A stretch of 64,000 nucleotides of DNA from contig WRIU01000001.1 of NCBI GenBank assembly GCA_009782565.1, positions 378,367 through 442,366 on the forward strand. Reading direction: 5' to 3'. The first letter of the stretch is position 1, and every line of letters starts with the position of its first letter. The translations under genes and the position numbers were made by a program. This document shows positions 26,100-34,954 of this stretch, in pieces. The stretch comes from Betaproteobacteria bacterium (lineage in GTDB: Bacteria; Pseudomonadota; Gammaproteobacteria; Burkholderiales; Rhodocyclaceae). Below the pieces are notes generated by a model. The model did no database searches. It saw only the letters and a list, made by a program, of their open reading frames with translations, and was not told the DNA's origin.

Positions 26100-27184
26100 C
26101 CGGCGACGGGATACGATCCCAGTATCTTGAGAAAAGCTGCCCGTTCCCTCAATTCCGCCAGCGCGGCAGCCACCGAAGCGTCGTCCCGGTGGCCGATGAG
26201 GTCAATGTAAAACACGTATTCCCACATCCCGTCTGGTGCGGGGCGCGATTGCAGACGCGACATATCGACGCCGTGGCGCGCGAGGGGCTCCAACAAATCG
26301 AACACGGCTCCCGGACGATTGGGGGCGGAACACACGAGCGAGGTTTTATCCTGACCGGAAGGGTTCGCGCTGTGATGGGAAATGACGAGAAAGCGGGTCG
26401 AATTGCCAGGATCGTCTTCGATGTTCGTGGCGAGTTTACCAAGCCCGTAAAGATCCGCTGCCGCCTCCCCGGCAATGGCGCAGGACTCAGGGTCTTCCGC
26501 CGCCATGCGCGCCGCCTCGGCATTGCTCGCCACAGGAACCCTCGGCAAGTGGGCGAGGTTGCCATTGAGCCATTCATGGCATTGGGCAAGCGATTGCGCG
26601 TGTGAATAAAGCCTGCGTATCGCGCCAATTTCCGAAGCATTTGAAAGCAGATGATGATGAATGCGTAGTTGCACTTCGCCGCAAACCTGGAGCGAATGCG
26701 CGAGCAGCAGGTCCAACGTACTGCCAACCGCGCCCTCGCTCGAATTTTCGACCGGCACGACGCCGTAATGCGCGTGGTTCGATTCTACGGCGCGGAAAAC
26801 TTCGTCGATGGAGGCTTGCGGCAGGAAGGTCGGCGCGGAACCGAAATGGCGGCGGCTAGCACTCTCGGAAAACGTCCCCGCCGGACCGAGATAGGCCACC
26901 TTGAGCGGCAATTCCAGTGCGAGGCAAGCCGACATCACTTCGCGGAAAATCTGCCGTATCGCGCCTTCCGGGAGAGGTCCAGGGTTGAGTTCGGCAATCC
27001 CACGCAAGACCTGCGCCTCGCGCTCAGGGCGGTAAGGAAAACCCGCTTCGCCATGGCGCGATTTGATTTTGCCGACTTCCTGCGCACAGTGGGCACGGCG
27101 GCTCAGGAGATCGAGCATCTGGCAGTCGATGCTGTCGATTTCCGCTCGCAAGCCGGAAAGTTCGGTATGCAAAGTCGAATTCAT
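26096..27184 (-). CDS. pheA: Bifunctional chorismate mutase/prephenate dehydratase
   Basis: 362 residues from the ATG at 27184. The chorismate mutase helix bundle spans about 1-90 (LRAEIDSIDCQMLDLLSRRA), the dehydratase about 95-275 (AYLGPAGTFSESASRRHFG, NSSEGAVGSTLDLL and the TRFLVISHH catalytic segment) and the ACT regulatory domain the rest (LVCSAPNRPGAVFDLLEPLA, YVFYIDLIGH). It makes phenylpyruvate from chorismate and is usually inhibited by phenylalanine through ACT. It is divergent from glyA across 61 bp. Confidence 0.96.
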   Translation of the reverse strand: MNSTLHTELSGLRAEIDSIDCQMLDLLSRRAHCAQEVGKIKSRHGEAGFPYRPEREAQVLRGIAELNPGPLPEGAIRQIFREVMSACLALELPLKVAYLGPAGTFSESASRRHFGSAPTFLPQASIDEVFRAVESNHAHYGVVPVENSSEGAVGSTLDLLLAHSLQVCGEVQLRIHHHLLSNASEIGAIRRLYSHAQSLAQCHEWLNGNLAHLPRVPVASNAEAARMAAEDPESCAIAGEAAADLYGLGKLATNIEDDPGNSTRFLVISHHSANPSGQDKTSLVCSAPNRPGAVFDLLEPLARHGVDMSRLQSRPAPDGMWEYVFYIDLIGHRDDASVAAALAELRERAAFLKILGSYPVAG

Positions 27185-27245
27185 AGTAACGGCGTTAAAA
27201 GCATAAGTATAATTGTCGTTTGCTTCCAATTTATAGAGACTCTCT

Positions 27246-28496
27246 ATGTTCTCCGCACAAAACACGCTGGCCAAGGCCGACCCTGAATTGTGGGCCGCCA
27301 TGCAGGCCGAAAACCTCCGTCAGGAAGATCACATCGAACTGATCGCTTCCGAAAACTACGTCTCCCGCGCGGTCATGGAAGCGCAGGGTTCGCAACTCAC
27401 CAACAAGTATGCCGAGGGTTATCCCGGCAAGCGTTATTACGGCGGTTGCGAGCATGTTGACGTCGTCGAGCAGATTGCCATCGACCGGCTGAAGGCGCTT
27501 TTTGGTGCGCAGGCCGTCAATGTGCAGCCAAACTCCGGTTCGCAAGCTAATCAGGCGGTACTGATGGCCTTTGCCAAACCGGGCGACACCATCATGGGCA
27601 TGAGCCTGGCCGAAGGCGGACACCTCACCCACGGCATGCCGCTCAACATATCCGGCAAATGGTTCAACGTCGTCGCCTACGGGCTTGACGCAAAGGAAGT
27701 CATTGACTACGCGGCAATGGAGGCGCTGGCACGCCAGCAGAGACCAAAAATCATCATCGCGGGCGCATCCGCCTATTCGCTGAAAATCGATTGGGCGCGC
27801 TTTGCGAAGGTGGCCAAAGAAATCGGCGCAATTTTTTGGGTAGACATGGCGCACTATGCCGGACTCGTCGCCGCCGGGTTCTATCCCAACCCCGTGCCGC
27901 ACGCCGATGTAGTGACTACTACCACCCATAAAACCCTGCGCGGCCCGCGCGGCGGCGCAATCCTGATGCGCGCTGAACACGAAAAAGCGATTAATTCCGC
28001 GATTTTCCCCGGCCTGCAAGGCGGCCCGTTGATGCACGTCATCGCCGGCAAGGCGGTATGCTTCAAGGAAGCGGTCACCCCCGCGTTCCGCCACTACCAG
28101 GAACAGGTCATCGCCAATGCCCGTGTCATGGCGCGCGTACTCAGCGAAGAACGGGGCATGCGAATTGTCTCGGGTCGGACGGAAAGCCACGTTTTCCTCG
28201 TCGACCTTCGCGCGAAAAACATCACTGGCAAGGCTGCAGAAGCGGTATTGGGTCAGGCGCACATCACCGTCAATAAAAACGCTATTCCGAAAGACCCGCA
28301 AACCCCGTTCGTCACCTCGGGCATCCGTATCGGCTCGCCTGCAATGACCACGCGCGGCTTCACCGAGATCGAAGCGGAAAAAACCGCCCACTTGGTTGCC
28401 GATGTGCTCGATGCGCCGGAGGACGCATCGGTCATCGAAAAAGTGCGTACAGAGGTCGCGGCGCTCTGCGCGCGTTTCCCGGTGTACGGCAAATAG
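27246..28496 (+). CDS. glyA: Serine hydroxymethyltransferase
   Basis: 416 residues. [61 protein letters not shown] and the PLP lysine in [13 protein letters not shown] (K229) are the SHMT signatures. It converts serine plus tetrahydrofolate to glycine plus 5,10-methylene-THF. A TATAAT box at 27208-27213 lies in the short spacer but without a good -35. No glycine or folate riboswitch could fit in the 61-bp gap. nrdR and ribD follow, a common glyA-nrdR-ribD order. Confidence 0.97.
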   Translation: MFSAQNTLAKADPELWAAMQAENLRQEDHIELIASENYVSRAVMEAQGSQLTNKYAEGYPGKRYYGGCEHVDVVEQIAIDRLKALFGAQAVNVQPNSGSQANQAVLMAFAKPGDTIMGMSLAEGGHLTHGMPLNISGKWFNVVAYGLDAKEVIDYAAMEALARQQRPKIIIAGASAYSLKIDWARFAKVAKEIGAIFWVDMAHYAGLVAAGFYPNPVPHADVVTTTTHKTLRGPRGGAILMRAEHEKAINSAIFPGLQGGPLMHVIAGKAVCFKEAVTPAFRHYQEQVIANARVMARVLSEERGMRIVSGRTESHVFLVDLRAKNITGKAAEAVLGQAHITVNKNAIPKDPQTPFVTSGIRIGSPAMTTRGFTEIEAEKTAHLVADVLDAPEDASVIEKVRTEVAALCARFPVYGK

Positions 28497-28515
28497 GCTT
28501 CACGCCACCTATACG

Positions 28516-29031
28516 GTGAAATGCCCATTCTGCGGTGATCCCAACACCCAGGTCACCGATTCCCGTGAAAACGACGACGGCGACATCGTACGCCGTCGTC
28601 GTCGCTGCCCGCGTTGCGACAAACGTTTTACCACTTACGAGCGCATCGACCTCAAGATGCCGCATATCGTCAAGCGCAACGGCAACCGTAGCGAATACGA
28701 ACGCGACAAGCTCCTCGCTAGCATGCAGCTTGCTCTACGCAAGCGCCCGGTGACAACCGAGTTGCTTGAGGCTGCCGTAGACCGCATCGAAGCGAAATTG
28801 TTGGCTGTCGGCGAAACCGAAATTCCGAGCGCACAGATTGGCGACTTGGTGATGAAAGAGCTCAAGAAGCTCGATAAGGTTGCCTACATCCGTTTTGCCT
28901 CGGTTTATCGCAACTTTGCCGATGCCGACGATTTTTCCAGCCTCGTCCGCGAAGTGCAGCCGCAACCCCGCCCTCGCCGCCGCGAAACCGATCTGCCCGA
29001 CAAGCCAGAACATGACCTTTTCGACGACTGA
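28516..29031 (+). CDS. nrdR: Transcriptional repressor NrdR
   Basis: 171 residues from a GTG at 28516. The zinc ribbon uses C3, C6, C31 and C34 (MKCPFCG and [17 protein letters not shown]), followed by an ATP-cone ([20 protein letters not shown]) that senses ATP/dATP. Known NrdR proteins repress ribonucleotide reductase genes by binding NrdR boxes; no such gene lies in this window. The ribosome site is weak, suggesting coupling to glyA, which ends 19 bp upstream. The last 20 bases overlap the ribD start. Confidence 0.95.
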   Translation: MKCPFCGDPNTQVTDSRENDDGDIVRRRRRCPRCDKRFTTYERIDLKMPHIVKRNGNRSEYERDKLLASMQLALRKRPVTTELLEAAVDRIEAKLLAVGETEIPSAQIGDLVMKELKKLDKVAYIRFASVYRNFADADDFSSLVREVQPQPRPRRRETDLPDKPEHDLFDD

Positions 29032-30103
29032 CCGCGATGCGATGGCGCGCGCGCTCGCGCTTGCCGAACAGGGACTCGCCACGACCACGCCCAACCCACG
29101 GGTAGGCTGCGTGATCGCGCGCGACGGCGCAATCGTTGGCGAAGGCTGGCATCATCGCGCGGGCGAACCGCATGCCGAAATACTGGCGTTATCCGCTGCC
29201 TTCGAGCCCACGCGCGGTGCGACAGCCTATGTCACGCTGGAGCCGTGTTCCCATTTTGGCCGTACCCCGCCCTGCGCCGACGCCCTCATCGCCGCTGGGC
29301 TGTCGCGCGTCGTCGTTGCGATGGAAGACCCCAATCCAAAAGTCGCCGGACGAGGGCTGAACAAGTTGCGTGCCGCAGGTATCGAGGTCGATTGCGGCCT
29401 TCTCGCCGACGAAGCGCGAGAACTCAACGTCGGATTCGTCTCGCGCATGACGCGCAACCGTCCTTGGTTGCGGCTCAAGGTTGCCGCCACCCTCGACGGC
29501 AAAACCGCGCTGGAAAACGGCCTCAGCCAATGGATTACCGGGTCGGAGGCCCGCGCCGACGGCCACCGCTGGCGCGCGCGCGCCTGTGCCATCCTCACCG
29601 GCATTGGAACCGTCAAGGCCGATGACCCGCAACTCGCCGTCCGTGACCATCCCTGTGAACGCCAACCCCTACGTATCCTCCTTGACCCCCGTTTGGAAGT
29701 AGCCCCCGCTGCCCACATCCTTCAGGGTGCACCCACGCTCATTGTCACCGCTGTCGACAACGACGAAGCTCGCGCACGGCAACTCGCCGCGTCCGGCCAC
29801 CGCATCCTTTCCCTGCCCTCGCCGGATGGGTACGTCGATCTCCATGCTCTGATGCGCGAACTGGCAAAGCTCGAACTCAACGAAATCCATGTGGAAGCCG
29901 GAGCCACCCTCAACGGCGCGTTGCTTGCCGCCGGATATGTAGATGAGCTTCTGCTTTACCTCGCACCCCTGGCCGTCGGAAATGCCGCGCGCGGGATTTT
30001 CAATCTCCCTGCCCTCACCGCGCTTGATGAGGCGGTGAGGTTTGAGATTCGGGAGTGTGTGAGGGTGGGCGGGGATTTGCGGGTGGTTGCGAGGGCAACA
30101 TGA
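29012..30103 (+). CDS. ribD: Bifunctional diaminohydroxyphosphoribosylaminopyrimidine deaminase/reductase
   Basis: 363 residues from the ATG at 29012; the ATG at 29039 is also possible. The deaminase domain has HAE (H54, E56) and [11 protein letters not shown] (zinc cysteines C79 and C88). The reductase domain begins near residue 145 with [14 protein letters not shown] and [15 protein letters not shown], and ends with [26 protein letters not shown]. It performs steps two and three of riboflavin synthesis. The start lies inside nrdR, so the two are translationally linked. Confidence 0.95.
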   Translation: MTFSTTDRDAMARALALAEQGLATTTPNPRVGCVIARDGAIVGEGWHHRAGEPHAEILALSAAFEPTRGATAYVTLEPCSHFGRTPPCADALIAAGLSRVVVAMEDPNPKVAGRGLNKLRAAGIEVDCGLLADEARELNVGFVSRMTRNRPWLRLKVAATLDGKTALENGLSQWITGSEARADGHRWRARACAILTGIGTVKADDPQLAVRDHPCERQPLRILLDPRLEVAPAAHILQGAPTLIVTAVDNDEARARQLAASGHRILSLPSPDGYVDLHALMRELAKLELNEIHVEAGATLNGALLAAGYVDELLLYLAPLAVGNAARGIFNLPALTALDEAVRFEIRECVRVGGDLRVVARAT

Positions 30104-30133
30104 AGGAAAACAAATCCCCACCACCACGGCTAC

Positions 30134-30781
30134 CTAATCTAACCACGGAGTACCAGACAATTCGGGCTCCGCTTCAAGTAGCGATATTTCTGCGCCTGTT
30201 TTGTTCCTAATGGAACGCACAATATCCAGAAAGGTTTTTTCAGTCCATTGTTCTTGAGTGCCTATTGTGGCATCAACCAAACTTTGACTGATCTGAAAAA
30301 GACCTCCCTCTTCTTTTGAGAGCACTGCATACAGATCAAGATGATACCCATCTGCATACGGGAAAAGGCATGCGGTCAATCTCAGTACGCTACCACCGCC
30401 AGATCTCCCTCGTGTATCCCGTACAGCTTGTGCAGTCCAACTAGCCTCCTCGCATTTCGCGACACGCATACCAACGCCTGCAGCACCTCCCGCAAGCGCA
30501 GCTAAACGCGTACCCCTGAAAGGCTCTTCCAATCTGAAACGTCCCGCTTTCTCAGGAAGCTCGCCAGACGACGGGATAGGGGTCGTTTCCTGAGCGTTAT
30601 TCACATTTCGACCAAGGCCTTCACTCGCAGCCTTTGAGACGGCTTTACGGTCAACCGTTGTTTTTATGTCGAATATCCGATAGTACTCGACTGTTTTGGT
30701 TTTTTTCGCAAGATAGTTGTTGGTTGCGCCACATCCGGTAACAGCTAATACCACTGCGGCTACTAAAAAATAGTTTCTCAT
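30134..30781 (-). CDS. Hypothetical lipoprotein, 215 residues
   Basis: The signal peptide MRNYFLVAAVVLAVTGCG ends in a lipobox with the lipid cysteine at C17. The mature part is soluble, with a Gly-rich stretch (RLAALAGGAAGVGMRV) and two further cysteines. I recognise no family. Codon use is AT-richer than in ribD next to it. It is divergent from a small Xre regulator, with a 29-bp palindrome between them, so it is probably that regulator's target. GGAGGGGG precedes the ATG on the minus strand. Confidence 0.75.
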   Translation of the reverse strand: MRNYFLVAAVVLAVTGCGATNNYLAKKTKTVEYYRIFDIKTTVDRKAVSKAASEGLGRNVNNAQETTPIPSSGELPEKAGRFRLEEPFRGTRLAALAGGAAGVGMRVAKCEEASWTAQAVRDTRGRSGGGSVLRLTACLFPYADGYHLDLYAVLSKEEGGLFQISQSLVDATIGTQEQWTEKTFLDIVRSIRNKTGAEISLLEAEPELSGTPWLD

Positions 30782-30821
30782 TTACCCCCTCCTTCATCGA
30801 CGAAATACAGAAAACAATCTC

Positions 30822-30850
30822 TGAAAATATCCTGATATGGGATATTTTCA
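30822..30850. promoter_or_regulatory. 29-bp palindromic operator candidate between lipoprotein and Xre gene
   Basis: Perfect 11-bp arms TGAAAATATCC (30822-30832) and GGATATTTTCA (30840-30850) flank a 7-base spacer. It lies 41 bp from the lipoprotein start and 24 bp from the Xre start, where a dimeric repressor could control both. Symmetry of this length in a 92-bp divergent promoter region is unlikely by chance. Confidence 0.7.
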
Positions 30851-30873
30851 AATAAGTCTTACCGTGTGTCAAC

Positions 30874-31122
30874 ATGAGTTACACATGGTCATCATCTCAA
30901 TCGCTCTTGCGCGAAAAGCTGCGGGAAATGCGTATGCGCTCAGGCTTTACGCAAGTGCAACTCGCGCAGCATCTCGGTAAACCTCAGAGCTATGTAAGCA
31001 AAGTTGAAACCGGCGAGAGAAGATTGGACTTCCTGGAAACTCGGGATTATTGCTTGGCATGCAAACAGGATTTCATATCCTTCGTCAAGACAATGGAAAC
31101 ATTTTTGATTCAAAACAAATAA
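30874..31122 (+). CDS. Small Xre-family DNA-binding protein
   Basis: 82 residues. The helix-turn-helix is REKLREMRMRSGFTQVQLAQ followed by HLGKPQSYVSKVETGERRLD, with the normal Xre scaffold; a short C-terminal helix follows. No peptidase or toxin domain is attached. It probably binds the palindrome just upstream and controls itself and the divergent lipoprotein. No second small gene is adjacent that would make it an antitoxin. Confidence 0.88.
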   Translation: MSYTWSSSQSLLREKLREMRMRSGFTQVQLAQHLGKPQSYVSKVETGERRLDFLETRDYCLACKQDFISFVKTMETFLIQNK

Positions 31123-31323
31123 TAAAAACAAACAACCTAAACACCTATGGAACCCCACCTTCACCGCCCCAGGCGGCAGCCATTCGCGCAGGTTTTCAGT
31201 GCGGGCTTCGGAAATTAAGAAAAAGGAGGCTCGAAAAGCCACTATTTGCATGGTGTGGCTCATATAATCAGCGGATGCGAATCGCCGCCATACACGGCGC
31301 TTGACACGCGCACGGGGGAAAAA

Positions 31324-31710
31324 ATGAACCTTGAAAAAGTAATTTTCGGTTTCTTCATCCTGCTCGCCGCCACGCTGAATTTCGGCTTTTTCCTCGGCCC
31401 GATAGGAGACCCCGCCGCGCATGATGTCTATGAGCTGTTCGGCGCAATCGTCATCAGCCTGATCGCCACCATGCTCAAATTCGGCGACCGTACCCAGATC
31501 GGCGCGGTTCACCTTGCCACCAGCCTGGTAGCCGACCTTCAGTTGATCGCCGCCGCGCTCGTATGGGGCTACGCGACCCATATCGCCGGTCACGATCCAC
31601 TCACCCCGGTTGAGATGGCAAGAGTGGTTTCGCTGTCGGGCGGCGCGTTTCTCGCCAACGCGGTTTCGGTCACGATGCTGGTGACTGAAACCATGATGCA
31701 GCGGCGCTGA
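31324..31710 (+). CDS. DUF6394-type small membrane protein
   Basis: 128 residues from the ATG at 31324, with GGGGGAA just upstream. Four hydrophobic helices (FGFFILLAATLNFGFFLGPI; LFGAIVISLIATML; LIAAALVWGYATHI; LSGGAFLANAVSVTML). The pattern AAHDVYELFGAIV and TQIGAVHLATSLVADLQL fits my memory of the DUF6394 family; the function is unknown. The K+ channel gene starts 5 bp after its stop, so the two are almost certainly co-translated and may work together in the inner membrane. Confidence 0.75.
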   Translation: MNLEKVIFGFFILLAATLNFGFFLGPIGDPAAHDVYELFGAIVISLIATMLKFGDRTQIGAVHLATSLVADLQLIAAALVWGYATHIAGHDPLTPVEMARVVSLSGGAFLANAVSVTMLVTETMMQRR

Positions 31711-31715
31711 AAAAA

Positions 31716-33476
31716 GTGCCCACGCTGCCAAACGCGCCAGCGGAGCGCCACCAGAGCATTTTCCTGATGATCATCCGGCGCCTGCGTGCGCCATTGATCC
31801 TGCTCATCGTCATCATCTCGGTCTCGGTGCTCGGCCTCACTCTGGCTCCCGGCCCGGTCATCGACGGCCAGCCGCGCAATTTAAGCTTTTTCCAGGCGTT
31901 CTATTTCATCAGCTATACGGCCACCACGATCGGCTTCGGTGAAATTCCCTATGCCTTTTCAGACCAACAGCGCCTTTGGATTGTGTTCTGCATCTACATG
32001 TCGGTTGCCGGTTGGGCCTATACCCTGGGAACCGTGTTCGCGCTGCTGGCCGACCGCAACCTTCGGCAGACCATTGCGCTGATGCGCTTCAGGCGCGCGG
32101 TACTCCACATGAGCGAGCCTTTCTACCTCGTGTGCGGCTACGGCGAAACCGGGCGGCTGATTTGTCAGGCGCTCAACCGGCGAAGATTCCGCATGGTCGT
32201 CGTCGAGATCGACGAAACCCGCGCCGGTGAAATCGACCTTTCCGACTACGATGCCGATGTGCCCGCGCTCGCGGCGGACGCAAGCAACCCGGACACATTG
32301 CAACAAGCCGGACTCACGCACCCGAACTGCGTCGGGGCTATCGCCGTCACCAATGACGACGACGCCAACCTGGCCATCTCGATTGCCGCCCGCCTGCTCT
32401 CCCCCCACCTGCCCGTCGTGGCAAGAGCCGAAACGCGGGAAGCCGCCGCAAACATGGCTGCGTTCGGAACCGCCCACATCATCAACCCGTTTGAAACGTT
32501 CTCCGAAACCCTGGCCTTGGCATTGCGCGCCCCGGCAACATGGCATTTACTCGGCTGGCTCACTGGCCTACCCGGCGCGCCTACCGAGCGCCGACGCGAA
32601 CCGCCGCGCGGAACCTGGATACTGTGCGGATACAACCGCCTTGGCCGCTTGCTCATCAAGGCATTGGACGCCAACAAATCGCTCGTCACCGCCATCGACC
32701 ACCAACCTCGGAGCGACCCACCCTTCCCTCACTCCTGGGTGCAGGGCAACGCCTCCAGCCGTGAAACCCTTGAAGCTGCCGGAATACGGGAAGCGGTCGG
32801 GCTGGCAGTCTGTACCGACTCGGACGTCAACAACCTGTCCATCGCCGTCACCGCGCACGAACTCAACAAAAACCTGTTCGTGCTCATTCGCCAGAACCAC
32901 ATTTCCAATCACGCGCTGTTCGAGGCGCTCAAATCCGATCTCGCATTCGTCCCGAGCGAAATCATCGCCCATGAATGCCTGTCCATCCTCAGTACCCCTT
33001 TGCTGGCCCGCTTTCTTGCCGATATCCACAAACGCAACGACGAAGAATGGTGCGCCTGGCTGTTCGACCGCATGGCCTGCCGCCTGGGAACAATGGCGCC
33101 TGAAATATGGAGCGAGCGCATCAATCTCACGCGCGCACCCGCCCTGTACAGGCGGCTGATGCGCGGGGAGACCATCGTTCTCGACCAGCTTTTGCGCTCA
33201 TATGCCAACCGCTACGAATTCCTCGCCTGCGAGGTGCTCTACATCGCGCGCGACAATGGCAACAAACTCGCCGTTCCCGCCTCCTCAACGCGAATCCTCC
33301 CCGGCGACGAATTCCTGCTGGCCGGCCGCCCCGGCGCGCGCAGCGCCTTCGATCACAACATCAGCAACGACCATGCCCTCGCCTACATCCTGACCGGAAA
33401 CGACACACAACGCGGCTGGATATGGAGCAAACTCGCGCCCAGGCAGACGCGGGAAGGGGCGAGTCATTTGCGGTAA
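31716..33476 (+). CDS. Potassium channel with two TrkA/RCK NAD-binding domains
   Basis: 586 residues from a GTG at 31716; an ATG at 31767 is the alternative. Two membrane helices (about 24-46 and 83-105) flank a pore loop with the selectivity filter TIGFGE (71-76), a variant of TVGYGD. Then come two RCK/TrkA-N Rossmann domains, YLVCGYGETGRLICQAL and WILCGYNRLGRLLIKAL, and TrkA-C-like parts. It should be a ligand-gated inner-membrane K+ channel. Its final 66 bases exist again, decayed, at 34226-34291. Confidence 0.9.
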   Translation: MPTLPNAPAERHQSIFLMIIRRLRAPLILLIVIISVSVLGLTLAPGPVIDGQPRNLSFFQAFYFISYTATTIGFGEIPYAFSDQQRLWIVFCIYMSVAGWAYTLGTVFALLADRNLRQTIALMRFRRAVLHMSEPFYLVCGYGETGRLICQALNRRRFRMVVVEIDETRAGEIDLSDYDADVPALAADASNPDTLQQAGLTHPNCVGAIAVTNDDDANLAISIAARLLSPHLPVVARAETREAAANMAAFGTAHIINPFETFSETLALALRAPATWHLLGWLTGLPGAPTERRREPPRGTWILCGYNRLGRLLIKALDANKSLVTAIDHQPRSDPPFPHSWVQGNASSRETLEAAGIREAVGLAVCTDSDVNNLSIAVTAHELNKNLFVLIRQNHISNHALFEALKSDLAFVPSEIIAHECLSILSTPLLARFLADIHKRNDEEWCAWLFDRMACRLGTMAPEIWSERINLTRAPALYRRLMRGETIVLDQLLRSYANRYEFLACEVLYIARDNGNKLAVPASSTRILPGDEFLLAGRPGARSAFDHNISNDHALAYILTGNDTQRGWIWSKLAPRQTREGASHLR

Positions 33477-33627
33477 ATTACAGATCAACAGATCATGCAC
33501 CTTATTTGTTTGTAGTAATTCATTTTCATGTTGCAAGCTAAATGGCAACATGCTAAAGTGCTTCGGTATGGTATTTGCAATGGCATTATGCTTGGTGTCA
33601 TCCTAACTTGATGAAGGAGTGATTCGT

Positions 33628-34185
33628 ATGTTAGTCAAAAATCCACTGGAAAGCCTCGTGTCCGTATCAATGAATGAAGCCAAGTCGCGCGGACTATCGA
33701 ATTGTGCAATCTACTGGCGTTCCCGAAGCCTTATGATGGTGGTTTTCGCGCTGACTATCGTACTTATGATGTTTATGACAGCATGCAGCAACAAAAAGCC
33801 TATTGAAGCCAATATGTATCGAGAGAAACTTGAAAAAATGGGTTATCAAGTCGTTGATATTACCGACCAATATCATAATAAAGAGCCTAGCATCTTAAAA
33901 GTGTTAGGAAATGAGTCAAACGGCCTTCATATGGAGTTTTTTGAAATTGATACTATGGATCATGCTACCGGGCTTTTCAACGTAAATAAACAAAAGGTGG
34001 AGTCATATAAAGGCTCAGTCTCAGCAACTACATCTGTGAGTATAGGTGATTACCGAAAATACACATTAAAAACAGCAGAGAAATATTATGCTATTGTGCA
34101 GATCGGAAAAACACTCATATATTCTTACTGTGATAAATCAAACTCTGAAAAGCTGGATGCCATTCTAAAAGATCTGGACTACTGA
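33628..34185 (+). CDS. Hypothetical lipoprotein, AT-rich, island gene
   Basis: 185 residues from the ATG at 33628, which has AAGGAG at good spacing; a GTG at 33619 overlaps that site and is less likely. A hydrophobic stretch (SLMMVVFALTIVLMMFMTAC) ends in a lipobox-like TAC-S but sits unusually far in (about 34-53), so it may be a signal anchor or a later internal start may be used. I recognise no family. The gene is far more AT-rich than the channel gene before it and lies between that gene and a decayed copy of its tail, as expected of a transferred cassette. Confidence 0.7.
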   Translation: MLVKNPLESLVSVSMNEAKSRGLSNCAIYWRSRSLMMVVFALTIVLMMFMTACSNKKPIEANMYREKLEKMGYQVVDITDQYHNKEPSILKVLGNESNGLHMEFFEIDTMDHATGLFNVNKQKVESYKGSVSATTSVSIGDYRKYTLKTAEKYYAIVQIGKTLIYSYCDKSNSEKLDAILKDLDY

Positions 34186-34225
34186 CATCTGTTTCCCTGC
34201 TCGCCTGCGCTGGAACCAGCAGCAG

Positions 34226-34291
34226 CGCGCCTGGATATGGAGCAAACTCGCGCCCAGGCAGACGCGGGAAGAGACGAATCATTTGCGGTGA
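34226..34291 (+). pseudogene. Decayed duplicate of the 3' end of the K+ channel gene
   Basis: 66 bases match 33411-33476, the last codons and stop of the channel gene, with about five differences. In frame it still reads WIWSKLAPRQTRE and ends HLR-stop, but the three clustered changes before the stop are all amino-acid changing (G to E, A to T, S to N), as expected without selection. The sequence before it does not match. It marks the far side of the inserted lipoprotein gene. Confidence 0.8.
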
Positions 34292-34351
34292 GCAGATGCC
34301 ATGCTGCTATTCGTAGTGTTTCACGAGCAAATCATGACGCACAAAATTTAA

Positions 34352-34471
34352 GGATCCCCTGCATAACCCCCTTTGATGGATTGCTTCGTCACTTCGCTCC
34401 TCGCAATGACGGGTAAGAAATGAGTGTCATTGCGAGCGAAGCGAAGCAATCCAAGCTTGTTCAGGGTTTTC
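34352..34471. repeat. REP-like palindromic repeat, copy 2
   Basis: A 120-bp copy almost identical to 754-872, including the non-palindromic ends. It abuts the stop codon of the Tae4 gene (34474-34472), so it sits exactly at the 3' end of the effector-immunity pair. Nothing else coding is seen in the 286-bp gap 34186-34471 apart from the channel-gene remnant. Confidence 0.85.
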
Positions 34472-34954
34472 TTAATGTAACGGCCAAAACCAAGTTTCAC
34501 GCGCATTAAAATAACAGCCAGAATTGCATATTCCTGTCGGTTCATACAAATCTATATGACCGCCCCCATAGTTTGGAATTGTATGGAAGAAAATAACGCC
34601 GTGCTGGGTTCCTATATCATTTAACGCTTTTGCTCCATCCAAAAATACTTGAGGCTTGCCAAACAAATGTGGACGCCGCAATTCATCCGCCAATCGAATA
34701 GCACCCATCTCCACAAAACGACCTTTGAAGCGGCCATCCTTCACAAGAAGACGTCCATTGAAATGCACATTGGCATTCAATAAAGCCAAACTCATACGAA
34801 TAGCACAAGTATTTTCAAATTGAGGATTTTGAGCATACAATTTATCAAAATAATAGCCAATCTCCTTATAAACATCTTCTTTACTTTTGAACGAAGACAT
34901 CCATTCCAGTGAAGAATAATGTCCGGACTTCAAAACATGATAAAGCGGCTTCAT
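34472..34954 (-). CDS. tae4: Type VI secretion amidase effector, Tae4 family
   Basis: 160 residues, no signal peptide. ENTCAIRMSLALL holds the catalytic cysteine (C50) of this papain-like NlpC/P60 amidase family, and GGGHIDLYEP the histidine (H133) with D135. A close cysteine pair, C143 and C147, matches the disulfide position seen in known Tae4 proteins. Tae4 cuts the gamma-D-Glu-mDAP bond of peptidoglycan in rival cells after type VI delivery. The gene overlaps its upstream neighbour, a Tai4-like immunity gene, by one base (TAATG) and has a strong GGAGG. No T6SS structural gene, Hcp or VgrG is in the window. Confidence 0.85.
   Translation of the reverse strand: MKPLYHVLKSGHYSSLEWMSSFKSKEDVYKEIGYYFDKLYAQNPQFENTCAIRMSLALLNANVHFNGRLLVKDGRFKGRFVEMGAIRLADELRRPHLFGKPQVFLDGAKALNDIGTQHGVIFFHTIPNYGGGHIDLYEPTGICNSGCYFNARETWFWPLH

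Noticed and set aside
27185..27245. Glycine or folate riboswitch before glyA
   Set aside because: The gap to pheA is only 61 bp and shows no aptamer-like pairing.
33527..33552. Hairpin CATGTTGC/GCAACATG after the channel gene
   Set aside because: Eight-bp stem with a 10-base loop and no T-run, so not convincing as a terminator; left unassigned.
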